DNA of 41,141 nucleotides from CAYVSF01 sp046482855 (GCA_046482855.1 JAWOEH010000020.1:1-41141), one strand, 5' to 3'; shown: positions 1 to 8,164, counted from the stretch's first letter. The notes: generated by a model from the letters alone, not told the origin. Made by a program: numbers and translations.

Positions 1-776
1 ACTTTTCCCGAAAATGAGGAAAGAAGCATAAAATTGGCAAGAATCCACGCAAAAAGAGACCATACAGGTATCCATTGAAAAATAACAAACGCCAGGAAAG
101 TGAGCGATAAAAGAGGAATCAAATAGCGCAAACCACGCCACACAGCCGATAGCTTATAGCTTTTCCCGTCAGCCGACAGCCAGCCATACAAAGCGGAGGC
201 ATCCAAGGGTTCATTCCTGTCACGAATCGCAATAAACTCCTGACGCCAGGCAGTATAACCAGCCAATTCCTTTATAGCCATCTGCTCATCTGTATAAGCA
301 TCAAAGGACCTGCCTGAACCCAAAAGGCGCTCTGCCACCTTCAAGCCTCCCTGTGTGGTAATACACCGGTCTAACCAGGGGAATAGCCCCGTCTCACTGA
401 ATAAATCCAAATCTTGTGCACGTCCATCCGTATCTGCATACCTATTGGCGCGAAAAGGAAATACGCCTTTCTTATGCTGTAATTGCTTCGCCTCATCCTC
501 GTTTAACAGCAAAAGGCGTTTCAGAAACCTGAGTTTTTGCCCCAACTTTAGCGAAATGGCCACAAGGACAAAAAATAGGACCATCAGCAATGCAGACAAA
601 TAGAAAAAGCCAGCGGCTCCATCTATGCCCTTGATTAAAAACACCACGGCACTCAAAAAGAGCACAAGCCGAACAAATGATAAAACATTGCGCCTTTTTT
701 GCTGTTTTTTCAAAGCCTGACGGAAAAAGGTGGCTTCCGTTTCGTAAAATAAATGTCTATTGCTTGAAGTAGCCAT
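1..776 (-). CDS. MutS-like membrane-anchored protein, 5' part only
   Basis: The gene runs off the left edge of the window; 258 N-terminal residues are visible, starting at the ATG at 776. Two hydrophobic segments (about residues 31-49 and 57-78) are followed by a soluble stretch containing DLDLFSETGLFPWLDRCITT (123-140ish), which matches the MutS core (lever) region, and then two more hydrophobic segments (about 217-235 and 238-256). This layout matches the MutS-related proteins of Bacteroidota, about 600 aa long, which lack the mismatch-binding domain and carry a C-terminal ABC-type ATPase. The ATPase would lie outside this window. The role is unknown; classical mismatch repair is unlikely because of the membrane segments. 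The assignment rests on pattern recognition of the core region. Confidence 0.72.
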   Translation of the reverse strand, partial: MATSSNRHLFYETEATFFRQALKKQQKRRNVLSFVRLVLFLSAVVFLIKGIDGAAGFFYLSALLMVLFFVLVAISLKLGQKLRFLKRLLLLNEDEAKQLQHKKGVFPFRANRYADTDGRAQDLDLFSETGLFPWLDRCITTQGGLKVAERLLGSGRSFDAYTDEQMAIKELAGYTAWRQEFIAIRDRNEPLDASALYGWLSADGKSYKLSAVWRGLRYLIPLLSLTFLAFVIFQWIPVWSLFAWILANFMLLSSFSGK

Positions 777-914
777 ATTTCTCAGTTGTTTAACACGTAG
801 GTCAATCTATTTCTTACGGGCCTATTGGTCATTCACAATACCTTCGCCAACCTGTATAATAGAGCCCTCAACAAAAGTTAAAAATTTTGCCCCACGGTGT
901 AGGCAAATATAAGG

Positions 915-944
915 TTTTGATTTTGCAATAGAGTTTTATATTTT
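915..944 (+). promoter_or_regulatory. weak candidate promoter for the 1022 gene
   Basis: TATATTTT at 937-944 has one mismatch to the Bacteroidota -7 element TAnnTTTG, and a TTTTG lies 17 nt upstream at 915-919. An 8-bp direct repeat TTGCAATA (923-930 and 947-954, 24 bp apart) flanks the -7-like box and could be a regulator site. This is tentative. Confidence 0.3.
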
Positions 945-1021
945 AGTTGCAATAAAAATAGGTATCTATTAATTTGGAATAGCTTTTGCTGCTTCTGTTT
1001 ATAGGATTAAAACAAACAAGA

Positions 1022-1582
1022 ATGAAACGACACAAGCTTATTTTATTTTTTCTGGTGATTCTCTTCGGTACATCAGCATTTGCCCAAACGGAAAGTACCA
1101 AATTGGATACCATTTACCTGCTTGGCCGGAAAAAGCTCATCGTGCCCATTAAGAGCATCTCCGCTGCACAGGTCATGTACAACGATCCAGAAACCGGAGA
1201 GAGCAAGTCTTTGGAGCGAAAAAAAATCCAACGCATCATGTATAGCAACGGACGCAAAGAGGTTTTCAATGAGCCTGTTATGATGATGGTGGAAGAGGGA
1301 GATTGGAAAACAGTGATGGTTACCAAGAAAAAGCGTGATGTTGAAGGGCTGTATGAATTAGGAAAAGTAGACGGCAAAAGCTCCGGCGGTTCCAGAAGTG
1401 CCAGAGCAGCAAAGAAAAGTGCCACCATACGCATGCAAAAACGTGCAGCCAATATGGGTGGCAACATGGTTCTGATTACACACTCTGAAATGATTGGCGG
1501 CTTTGGAGAACCTCCCAGTTACGTAGTAGAGGGAATTGCCTATAGTTTTGAGGCACCACCCAAGAAAGAGAACAAAGAATAG
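1022..1582 (+). CDS. exported protein of unknown function (paralogue of the 21682-22323 gene)
   Basis: A 186-aa protein. I chose the ATG at 1022, not an upstream in-frame start at 986, because it puts a clean signal peptide (hydrophobic core 6-18, cleavage near FAQ 20-22) at the N-terminus. The N-terminal half has the pattern DTIYL..rk.l.V.IK.I followed by I.RIMYSNGRKEVF, a small repeat-like beta unit. The C-terminal half (95-175) contains VTKKKRDVEGLYELGKVDGK, a Ser/Arg-rich linker, an R-rich helix (KRAANMGGNMVLI) and FGEPPSYVVEGIAYSF. This architecture recurs in the gene at 21682-22323, so the two form a family. It is probably periplasmic. I do not recognise a named function. It ends in a strong hairpin. 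Confidence 0.8.
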   Translation: MKRHKLILFFLVILFGTSAFAQTESTKLDTIYLLGRKKLIVPIKSISAAQVMYNDPETGESKSLERKKIQRIMYSNGRKEVFNEPVMMMVEEGDWKTVMVTKKKRDVEGLYELGKVDGKSSGGSRSARAAKKSATIRMQKRAANMGGNMVLITHSEMIGGFGEPPSYVVEGIAYSFEAPPKKENKE

Positions 1583-1597
1583 ATTCACAGGAAAATC

Positions 1598-1665
1598 AAG
1601 CCTCTCAAAAGCGCACTTTCTCACGGTTTACAACTACATTAACTTGCTTTTGAGAGGCTTTTTAT
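1598..1665. terminator. long-loop terminator hairpin between convergent genes
   Basis: A perfect 15-bp stem (1598-1612 pairs with 1646-1660) has a 33-nt loop and is followed by TTTAT on the plus strand. It lies between the ends of the 1022 gene (+) and the M49-like gene (-). The T-tract is better on the plus strand, but the hairpin could serve both genes. Confidence 0.75.
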
Positions 1666-1681
1666 CTTCTTCCCCCTGAAC

Positions 1682-3349
1682 CTACTCCTGAGCCAACCCC
1701 AGTACGTCTACTCCCTGTTTGAAATATACATCTTTGGGAATATCAATCTTTTGCAGGCGATATAAATCATCAAGCAAGTGCTCTTGGATATAGCCTTTTT
1801 CTTCAATCAGCTTTTGCGCTGCCTCATAATCACCTGTGGCCTGAATCATCAGAATTTCATTAGCCAGCGCCATCATGGCTTCTTTCATCTTATCGCGATG
1901 TACCGTATAGCGCTTCGATCGCGAATCACGAGTAAAAGCCTCGTATTCTTTAAAATAATTAAACCGAATCATATTAGCCACAGCCTGATCATTGGTTATT
2001 CCAAAACGAACCGAACGAAAAACATCGGCCATGTAGGTCACATAATTCGACATAATATCCTGTTGTGACAACTCACCCATGGTATGTAACTGATCGATAA
2101 AAAAGAGACTTAGCACATCATTCTTACACTCTTCAATAATGGTATAATGCTCCTTTAAAGCTGCTTTTACGGACCCCTTTCCATTGACCGTATGACTGAT
2201 ACCCAATGCACTACCCACTTCATAAAAGATGGTATTCTGAGCAAAAGCATCAGCACTTACGTATTCTAGTTGCTTTTTATCAATGAGTAATTCGCTTATT
2301 GGTTTCAGGATCTTTTTAAATTTTGCCTTTATCACATTCTGAAATTGCAACCGACGACTGCCCAATTCAAACTGAACTTGTGGATCACGTGGATGGGTTA
2401 AGGCGATAAATTTACTTCCTGCATTCCATTTTCCTGCACAATAAAGCACGTCATATACAGCAATATCTGAGAGTTCACCGGGAGTCTCACGGATGTATTC
2501 AGGATCTATGGGCAGGTTTTGTTGCAAATACGGCAATAAAAGGCGATATTTTTCAAGTTTTCGACTCTCTTCTTTATCCTTTTTTAGCAGCATTGCCTGA
2601 TAGGAACGCTTAATGAAAAACAAGCGGTCGTCGGTATCCTCAATGGGGCCAACTAAAAAATCCAAATCATTATCTTTCATTTGCATCCAGATGGTATTGC
2701 TCTCTTCGTATTCATCTGTTAAAAGGGCATCGCCTCTATCGCGTATATATTGTTCAAACTGGATATCTTCGGCCAACGCAGCAGCATCGTACATGTGGCT
2801 GCGTGCCTGCTCCAGTTTCTCGCGATAAGCTGTATGATAGGGAATTACCTGTAAGCCTCCCACCTCATTGCGGCGGATTAACGTATAGGGATCATATTTT
2901 GCCTGGTTCTCCAGCTCCTCAAATTTTACAAACTGCATATCCATCGGATAAAAGTTGGCTCCTTCCGGGCGCTTTTGCACCCCTTCAATAAAGGGATCAA
3001 ATCCGCTTAACCTATCCCATGGGCCATAATTGATCTCCAGGTATTTAGTTAAATCCGGGTCGGTTACTTTCTCTTTCCATTTTACAGGATCGCCACACAC
3101 TTGTTTCCAATATATTTCGTCCACAATTTGTGCAGCCTCAATAAGAGAGGGAATCATTTGTTTTTGATCAGGAGTAAGATCGTCCAAATTCGCTGATAAA
3201 ACTACCTCAGCATAGTTGGACATGTATTTGTCACCTTTACTGGCGGCATTTTGCTGATCGGTGGAAGAACTACAACCAGCAAAAAAGAAAACCACCATAA
3301 AGGTTGTAGCGATACGGTTTAAAGTCCTCATAATTTTCGGTTTATACAT
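1682..3349 (-). CDS. M49 (dipeptidyl peptidase III-like) family lipoprotein with degenerate zinc site
   Basis: A 555-aa predicted lipoprotein: hydrophobic stretch 16-25 and lipobox FFAGC with Cys26. A second start at Met7 (3331) would give a more usual signal length and cannot be excluded. The C-terminal half resembles bacterial M49 metallopeptidases: an ALKEHYTIIEECKNDVLSLFF segment (397-416 region) matches the EExKAD helix that carries the third zinc ligand, and the later NMIRFNYFKE...YTVHRDKMKEAM pattern is typical of the family. The HExxH motif should stand at 376-380, but reads YEVGS: Glu is kept and both zinc-binding His are replaced. The DNA is clean in this frame (TAT and AGT codons), so it is not a frameshift. 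It is either an inactive paralogue or has another function. A terminator separates it from lplA, so it is probably transcribed alone. Confidence 0.75.
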   Translation of the reverse strand: MYKPKIMRTLNRIATTFMVVFFFAGCSSSTDQQNAASKGDKYMSNYAEVVLSANLDDLTPDQKQMIPSLIEAAQIVDEIYWKQVCGDPVKWKEKVTDPDLTKYLEINYGPWDRLSGFDPFIEGVQKRPEGANFYPMDMQFVKFEELENQAKYDPYTLIRRNEVGGLQVIPYHTAYREKLEQARSHMYDAAALAEDIQFEQYIRDRGDALLTDEYEESNTIWMQMKDNDLDFLVGPIEDTDDRLFFIKRSYQAMLLKKDKEESRKLEKYRLLLPYLQQNLPIDPEYIRETPGELSDIAVYDVLYCAGKWNAGSKFIALTHPRDPQVQFELGSRRLQFQNVIKAKFKKILKPISELLIDKKQLEYVSADAFAQNTIFYEVGSALGISHTVNGKGSVKAALKEHYTIIEECKNDVLSLFFIDQLHTMGELSQQDIMSNYVTYMADVFRSVRFGITNDQAVANMIRFNYFKEYEAFTRDSRSKRYTVHRDKMKEAMMALANEILMIQATGDYEAAQKLIEEKGYIQEHLLDDLYRLQKIDIPKDVYFKQGVDVLGLAQE

Positions 3350-3433
3350 TCACAAATAGAATAATAAAGCAGTATTATCCAGAGAGATAGTAGCCAGAAG
3401 TCTTAGGTAAGGTACAAAATAAAACCACGCAGG

Positions 3434-3470
3434 TCAAGCAAAAAAACCCCCTGCGAAAATGCAGAGGGCT
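3434..3470 (-). terminator. rho-independent terminator of the hpt-adk-obg-PAP2-lplA run
   Basis: On the minus strand CCCTCTGC (plus 3461-3468) pairs with GCAGGGGG (plus 3447-3454, one G-U pair) and is followed by seven T. It lies 22 nt past the lplA stop. Confidence 0.85.
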
Positions 3471-3491
3471 GGAAACGGGATGTTTACTAAC

Positions 3492-4475
3492 TTAGAACAT
3501 ACCTTGAACAAATGCTTCTTTCTCTACCCCGTGAAAGTATTCGTTGAACGGTAGGGCGGCAAGTTTTTTCAGAATGGCCTCCTCGGAATGTGCGGTCCCC
3601 TTTAACAGAGATTCAATTTCAGCTATATCTTTCATATTGAAAAAATCACCAAAAATTTTCACCTCACGCATAATTCCCTTTTCCACATGGATATGAAACT
3701 CAATGTGCCCCCCATTGGTCTTAATCATTTTCTCGAAGTTATACTTTGGCGAATAGCCAAAATTCCACTCCCAGGTTGTATATTTTTCTTCCATCAGCTG
3801 ATTGATATGCTTCAGGTCAGTATCAGAATATTCGTAAAGCACAGCCTCGTTGTGTGCCTCGGTTATATAATCAAAGACTTTATCGCGAAATGCCAATACA
3901 TCAATTTTTTGCGGCATGTGCTCCATGATATTCGTCACACGGCTGCGCACCGATTTCACCCCTTTATCCTGATATTTCAAAGGATTCACCTTAAGGGCTT
4001 TGGAAAGATCGGACATCAAAGCAGAGTACAACAAGGTTCCATGATGCAATACCCTGTTTTTATAGACATGTTCAGCATTTCCAGAGATCTTCTTGCCTTC
4101 GATTGTAATATCGTTGCGCCCTTCAAATTTTGCATCCATGCCCAATCGCTTTAATACTTGCAAAATGGGCTCGGTATATCGCCGGAAATCTACGAGATTT
4201 CCATCTTTCTGAACATTTTTTATGAAGGTAAAATTCAGGTTTCCCAAATCGTGGAATACGGCCCCTCCACCCGACAATCTTCTTACAACATCAAGGTTTT
4301 TCTCCTTCACATAGTCTAGGTTTATCTCAGCAAGGGTGTTTTGATGTTTCCCTACGATAATAGCCGGACGATTTCGCCACAGCATAAAAACATCTTCCTT
4401 AAAGTTACGCAAAACGTACTCTTCAGCCGCCAGATTAAAATGCGGATCGGTATTGGAATGGTTAATACAAAGCAT
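3492..4475 (-). CDS. lplA: lipoate-protein ligase A
   Basis: A 327-aa enzyme that activates free lipoate (or octanoate) with ATP and attaches it to lipoyl domains of 2-oxoacid dehydrogenases and GcvH, in the cytoplasm. The lipoyl-adenylate binding motif RRLSGGGAVFHD is at 65-76 and the catalytic lysine motif GKKISGNA at 127-134, both intact. A separate C-terminal accessory domain (about 240-327) is present, so it is the full-length LplA type. An AGAGGT ribosome binding site lies just upstream of the ATG. It is the last gene of the run that begins with hpt and lies 40 nt after the PAP2 gene. The window also encodes the de novo route (lipA, lipB), so the cell can probably both make and scavenge lipoate. 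Confidence 0.93.
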   Translation of the reverse strand: MLCINHSNTDPHFNLAAEEYVLRNFKEDVFMLWRNRPAIIVGKHQNTLAEINLDYVKEKNLDVVRRLSGGGAVFHDLGNLNFTFIKNVQKDGNLVDFRRYTEPILQVLKRLGMDAKFEGRNDITIEGKKISGNAEHVYKNRVLHHGTLLYSALMSDLSKALKVNPLKYQDKGVKSVRSRVTNIMEHMPQKIDVLAFRDKVFDYITEAHNEAVLYEYSDTDLKHINQLMEEKYTTWEWNFGYSPKYNFEKMIKTNGGHIEFHIHVEKGIMREVKIFGDFFNMKDIAEIESLLKGTAHSEEAILKKLAALPFNEYFHGVEKEAFVQGMF

Positions 4476-4515
4476 AGAAACTACCTCTTTTTTTAAACAA
4501 ACAAACGTACAACAA

Positions 4516-5091
4516 CTAGCTGCCGTATTTGTTCCTTAGGACCTTTAGCGATTTACGATAGAGTGTAAACACCAACAAACCTGTCAATACGCCCAATAGT
4601 CCTCCGCAAATAACGTCGAGGGGAAAATGAACGCCCAAATAGATACGACTATACGCCACAATGGCAGCCAATACAAAAAACAGAACACTCCATCCTCGTT
4701 TATGAAAGTAGCGGGCAAGAAAAGTAGCCAAGGCAAAAAAGTTACTGGCGTGGCTGGATACAAACCCGTATTGCCCGCCACATTTCCCGTTAACGGTATG
4801 TACCAAGCCTTCCAATTCCGGGGTATGACAAGGCCGAAATCGCTCAAATACCTCTTTAAATGCCTGTACCGAAAGCTGGTCAGCCAGGGTAATCAACACG
4901 GCAATAAATAGCAGAGTAACAAAGCCATAATATTTTTGTCTGCGGTAAATAAGAAAAAGGATTACCGCATAAACCGGGTACCAACTCTCCTTTGCACTGA
5001 TAAACCACATCACCTGATCCCAAAAAGGCGTATGCCAGTTATTCAGGGTTAAAAAAAATGAAATATCCCATTGTACAAGTTGATCGATCAT
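4516..5091 (-). CDS. PAP2 family membrane phosphatase
   Basis: A 191-aa integral membrane protein of the type 2 phosphatidic acid phosphatase family. All three catalytic motifs are present: K79...FERFRP (79-87), SSHASN (112-117, with the nucleophile-activating His) and SRIYLGVHFPLD (148-159). About five to six hydrophobic helices surround them. I chose the ATG at 5091, not the in-frame one at 5118, because it overlaps the obg stop as ATGA (translational coupling) and gives the usual short N-terminus before the first helix. Likely substrates are phosphatidate, phosphatidylglycerophosphate or undecaprenyl diphosphate; the sequence does not decide. Confidence 0.9.
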   Translation of the reverse strand: MIDQLVQWDISFFLTLNNWHTPFWDQVMWFISAKESWYPVYAVILFLIYRRQKYYGFVTLLFIAVLITLADQLSVQAFKEVFERFRPCHTPELEGLVHTVNGKCGGQYGFVSSHASNFFALATFLARYFHKRGWSVLFFVLAAIVAYSRIYLGVHFPLDVICGGLLGVLTGLLVFTLYRKSLKVLRNKYGS

Positions 5092-6086
5092 GCCACAGGT
5101 TTTGTTAAACGTTCCCAAATCATATCCTTCAGCTTTTGAATATTCATTTCAGCTACCGAAGAGATAAACAAGCAGGGTATTTCGGGAAGATCCTGCGAAA
5201 TCTCCTCCATCAGCTCCTCATCCAGCATGTCGGATTTTGTAATGGCCAGGATGCGCTGCTTATCCAAAAGCTCAGGACTGTATTCCTTCAATTCGTTTAG
5301 TAATGTTCGGTACTCCTGATGGATATCATCACTATCGGCGGGCACCATAAATAGCAACATGGAATTGCGCTCAATATGCCGTAGGAATCGTAATCCTAAA
5401 CCTTTGCCTTCATGCGCCCCTTTAATAATTCCGGGTATATCAGCCATGACAAAAGAACGATTGTCGCGATAACTGACGATACCCAAATTGGGTACGAGCG
5501 TGGTGAAGGCATAATCGGCAATTTTGGGTTTTGCTGCCGAAACGGTTGCCAGAAGTGTCGATTTTCCGGCATTGGGAAACCCCACAAGGCCCACATCAGC
5601 GAGCACTTTCAGTTCCAATACAAACCAGCCCTCAAGACAGGGCTCTCCCGGTTGCGCATACCGTGGCGTCTGATTGGTAGAGGTTTTAAAGTTGGCATTT
5701 CCCAATCCTCCTCGCCCTCCTTTTAACAGAATAACCTCCTGACCGTCTTCGGTTATTTCGGCTACAACTTCACCGCTTTCACTATCGCGTGCAAGGGTCC
5801 CCAAGGGCACCTCAATAATACTATCTTTCCCTTCGGCACCCGAGCATTGGCCGCCGCCACCAGGCTCACCATGTTCAGCAAAAGTATGTCGCTGGTATTT
5901 CAGGTGCAGTAAGGTCCAAAGTTGCTTATTGCCCCGCAGTATGATGTGACCGCCACGACCTCCATCGCCCCCATCAGGGCCGCCTTTAGGTACGTATTTT
6001 TCGCGTCGCATGTGGGCGGAACCGGCACCTCCCTTTCCTGAGCGAAGAAAGACCTTTACGTAATCGACAAAATTTGTATTTGACAT
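5088..6086 (-). CDS. obg: Obg/CgtA ribosome-associated GTPase
   Basis: A 332-aa GTPase that binds the large ribosomal subunit and acts in its maturation and stress signalling. The glycine-rich Obg fold occupies 1-158 (many GGxGG repeats). The G domain follows: P-loop GFPNAGKST at 169-177, switch I TT at 195-196, DIPG at 216-219 and TKSD at 283-286. No C-terminal OCT domain is present, as in many Bacteroidota. It starts 2 nt after the adk stop, and its own stop overlaps the next start by ATGA, so the block hpt-adk-obg-PAP2 is an operon. Confidence 0.96.
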   Translation of the reverse strand: MSNTNFVDYVKVFLRSGKGGAGSAHMRREKYVPKGGPDGGDGGRGGHIILRGNKQLWTLLHLKYQRHTFAEHGEPGGGGQCSGAEGKDSIIEVPLGTLARDSESGEVVAEITEDGQEVILLKGGRGGLGNANFKTSTNQTPRYAQPGEPCLEGWFVLELKVLADVGLVGFPNAGKSTLLATVSAAKPKIADYAFTTLVPNLGIVSYRDNRSFVMADIPGIIKGAHEGKGLGLRFLRHIERNSMLLFMVPADSDDIHQEYRTLLNELKEYSPELLDKQRILAITKSDMLDEELMEEISQDLPEIPCLFISSVAEMNIQKLKDMIWERLTKPVA

Positions 6087-6088
6087 AG

Positions 6089-6679
6089 CTATTTGTAAGA
6101 TTCTACCAGCTTTCGAAGCTGACGGGAAACCTCCTCAACCGGACGATTTCCATTAATTCGGATAAGCTTATTCTTTGCTTCGTAGTACCCAACAATGGGC
6201 TCAGTAGTTTTATGGTAAAGGGCTATTCGTTTACGAACAATGCACTCTTCGCGATCATCGGGACGTTTAGCTTCTTGCCCACGGGTCAGCAAGCGTTGTA
6301 CCAACACCTCTTCCGGAACTTCCAGTAGTATCATTGCTCCCAATGTCTCGCGGCGCGAGCTTAACATCTCATCAAAAATCCGGGCTTGTGCAACATTCCG
6401 GGGGAACCCATCATAAATACACCCGCTGGTGCCATTTAGTTTTGCCAGTTGCTCCTCCACTAACTTTATAGCTGTTTCATCGGGCACAAAATTCCCGTCA
6501 TCAATATAACTTTGAGCCAACTTCCCCAGTTCTGTTTGGGCCTTAATGGCCTTGCGTAAAAGTTCACCCGTTGACAGGTGCAACAAGGTTCCATCAGTGC
6601 ATAAAGCATTGGCCTGTGTGCCTTTTCCTGAACCCGGAGGCCCAGATAATACCAGGTGAAAGTAATTTGTTATTTCCAA
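6089..6679 (-). CDS. adk: adenylate kinase (short form)
   Basis: A 196-aa enzyme that interconverts ATP + AMP and 2 ADP in the cytoplasm. P-loop GPPGSGKGT at 13-21; AMP-binding segment STGELLRKAIK; YDGFPRN; LID region short and without zinc cysteines (RGQEAKRPDD). The start is preceded by a 6-nt gap from the hpt stop. The order hpt-adk-obg links purine salvage, adenylate balance and ribosome assembly. Confidence 0.95.
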   Translation of the reverse strand: MEITNYFHLVLSGPPGSGKGTQANALCTDGTLLHLSTGELLRKAIKAQTELGKLAQSYIDDGNFVPDETAIKLVEEQLAKLNGTSGCIYDGFPRNVAQARIFDEMLSSRRETLGAMILLEVPEEVLVQRLLTRGQEAKRPDDREECIVRKRIALYHKTTEPIVGYYEAKNKLIRINGNRPVEEVSRQLRKLVESYK

Positions 6680-6685
6680 TCTTGC

Positions 6686-7225
6686 TTACTTTACAACAGA
6701 ATAGATATCCGGGTAGTTTCGCCCGAGCCCGTCATAATCCAACCCATATCCTACAATAAAATCATTGGGGATTTCCATCCCTACATAATCAATTGGAATT
6801 TCGTTGTGATAAGCCTCGGGTTTCAAAAGCAGACTGGCAATTTTTACCTGTTTAGGATTCAGTGCTGCCAATTGCTTTTTAATTTCCACCAGGGTAAGTC
6901 CGGTATCAACAATATCCTCAAGTACAATAACCGTACGTCCTTCAATTTTTTCGTTGATTCCCACCAATTGCCTTACCTTCCCGGTGGAAGAATCCCCCTG
7001 ATAGGAAGCGAGTTTTAGAAACGAAATCTCGCAATCGAAGGAAACATGCTTTATCAAATCGGCTGTAAACATAAAGGAACCATTCAAAATACTAATGAAC
7101 AAAGGCACCTCTCCTTCGTTCATATCCTGGTTCATCTTTTTCGCCATCTCTCCAATGGCCGATTGGATCTTGTCAGAAGTAATAAATGGTTTAAATTCCT
7201 TATCTTTGAGCCTTATCGTATTCAT
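6686..7225 (-). CDS. hpt: hypoxanthine phosphoribosyltransferase
   Basis: A 179-aa salvage enzyme that converts hypoxanthine or guanine with PRPP to IMP or GMP. The PRPP-binding motif VIVLEDIVDTGLTL lies at about 99-112, and the C-terminal loop DYVGMEIPNDFIVGYGLDYD carries the purine-binding residues. It is the first gene of the minus-strand operon that ends with lplA. It is divergent from purE, so purine salvage and synthesis genes share a 79-nt intergenic region. Confidence 0.95.
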   Translation of the reverse strand: MNTIRLKDKEFKPFITSDKIQSAIGEMAKKMNQDMNEGEVPLFISILNGSFMFTADLIKHVSFDCEISFLKLASYQGDSSTGKVRQLVGINEKIEGRTVIVLEDIVDTGLTLVEIKKQLAALNPKQVKIASLLLKPEAYHNEIPIDYVGMEIPNDFIVGYGLDYDGLGRNYPDIYSVVK

Positions 7226-7248
7226 GATGCAACGGTTTAAATAAGGTG

Positions 7249-7256
7249 CAAAATTA
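7249..7256 (-). promoter_or_regulatory. -7 promoter element of the hpt operon
   Basis: TAATTTTG on the minus strand fits TAnnTTTG exactly and lies about 24 nt upstream of the hpt ATG. No convincing -33 TTTG is seen at the usual spacing. Confidence 0.55.
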
Positions 7257-7304
7257 CGAAAACTTAGTTAAAACTTAAGATAAAACCACAAAAACTTAAA
7301 GAGC

Positions 7305-7817
7305 ATGAAACCAAGAGTAAGTATTATCATGGGTAGCACTTCGGACCTGCCAATTATGGAGCAGGCAGCAAAAATACTCAACGAGTTCAAGATTCCCTTT
7401 GAGATCAACGCCCTGAGTGCTCACCGTACACCTGAGCAAGCCATTGAATTTGCAAAAAACGCCAACGACCGGGGCGTGCAGGTTATCATTGCCGGCGCAG
7501 GAGGAGCTGCTCACCTACCCGGTGTAGTTGCAGCTTTGGCTCCCATCCCGGTAATTGGGGTACCCATTAAGGCATCAATCAGCATCGATGGGTGGGATTC
7601 CATCTTATCCATCCTCCAAATGCCTCCCGGCATACCAGTAGCCACAGTTGGTTTGGACGGGGCTCGAAATGCCGGAATTTTAGCTGCTCAAATCCTGGCA
7701 TCCGGGGATCCTGAAGTTTTGAAAACCGTAAAAACCTTCAAAAAATCACTGGAGGAAAAAATTGTTAAAGCCAATAAAGATCTTTCCGAAATAAAATTCG
7801 ATTACAAAACAAATTAA
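7305..7817 (+). CDS. purE: N5-carboxyaminoimidazole ribonucleotide mutase (PurE, class I)
   Basis: A 170-aa purine synthesis enzyme that converts N5-CAIR to CAIR. Hallmarks: IMGSTSDLPIM near the N-terminus, SAHRTPEQ at about 39-46 (catalytic His), AGAGGAAHLPG, and the ILSILQMPPGIPVATVGLDG loop region. It is alone on the plus strand; no purK follows. Downstream comes the 158-bp inverted-repeat element, whose left arm begins 7 nt past the stop. Confidence 0.95.
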   Translation: MKPRVSIIMGSTSDLPIMEQAAKILNEFKIPFEINALSAHRTPEQAIEFAKNANDRGVQVIIAGAGGAAHLPGVVAALAPIPVIGVPIKASISIDGWDSILSILQMPPGIPVATVGLDGARNAGILAAQILASGDPEVLKTVKTFKKSLEEKIVKANKDLSEIKFDYKTN

Positions 7818-7824
7818 CCTGAAA

Positions 7825-7982
7825 AGGCTGTCCAAAAAAGGTTACACCAAGATAAAGGCGTCCTCTTTTCCATTCCGCAACTTTGTGTTTCCTTCGTGAA
7901 AGGTGGTGAAACAAATTTTTCAACAGTTCACAACCTCACAATACAGAGAAACAAAGTATTATCAGGCTTTTTTGGACAGCCT
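7825..7982. repeat. 158-bp inverted-repeat (MITE-like) element
   Basis: Perfect 16-bp inverted repeats bound the element: AGGCTGTCCAAAAAAG at 7825-7840 and its complement at 7967-7982. Inside, a second imperfect pair (ACTTTGT... at 7880 and ...ACAAAGT at 7951-7957, with a partly complementary continuation) suggests the whole unit can fold into one long hairpin. It contains no gene. I see no clear target-site duplication. It may be a miniature transposable element or a long hairpin acting as the purE terminator (a T-run follows the right arm). Confidence 0.65.
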
Positions 7983-7987
7983 CTTTT

Positions 7988-8164
7988 TTACACTGTAAAA
8001 ACACCTTCCCAAAGTTCATCTGCCACTTGCTCCTCAAGCAACTGCAACTCATATAGCTCCTCTTTCCCTGCCAATCGATAATCGAGTCGTTCTTTAATTT
8101 CCTGCATTCGGTTATACGCCTCGCTAGGTGTAAGAAATTGTACTTCCATCGTTTCCATAGCCAT
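7988..8164 (-). CDS. small hypothetical protein (58 aa)
   Basis: An open frame that begins ATGGCTATG at 8164 and ends in TAA at 7988-7990. The predicted protein is 58 aa, acidic and strongly helical (for example AYNRMQEIKERLDYRLAGKE and ELQLLEEQVADELWEG), with ordinary codon use. A longer overlapping frame on the same strand (7936-8193) looks unlike a protein and is rejected. The start could also be at the second or third Met (8158 or 8149). No ribosome binding site is obvious. The amphipathic character suggests a real small protein. I do not recognise a family. Confidence 0.5.
   Translation of the reverse strand: MAMETMEVQFLTPSEAYNRMQEIKERLDYRLAGKEELYELQLLEEQVADELWEGVFTV

Noticed and set aside
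3687..4154. 155-aa plus-strand frame opposite lplA
   Set aside because: It lies wholly opposite a well supported gene, and its composition is Ile/His rich as expected for an antisense shadow.
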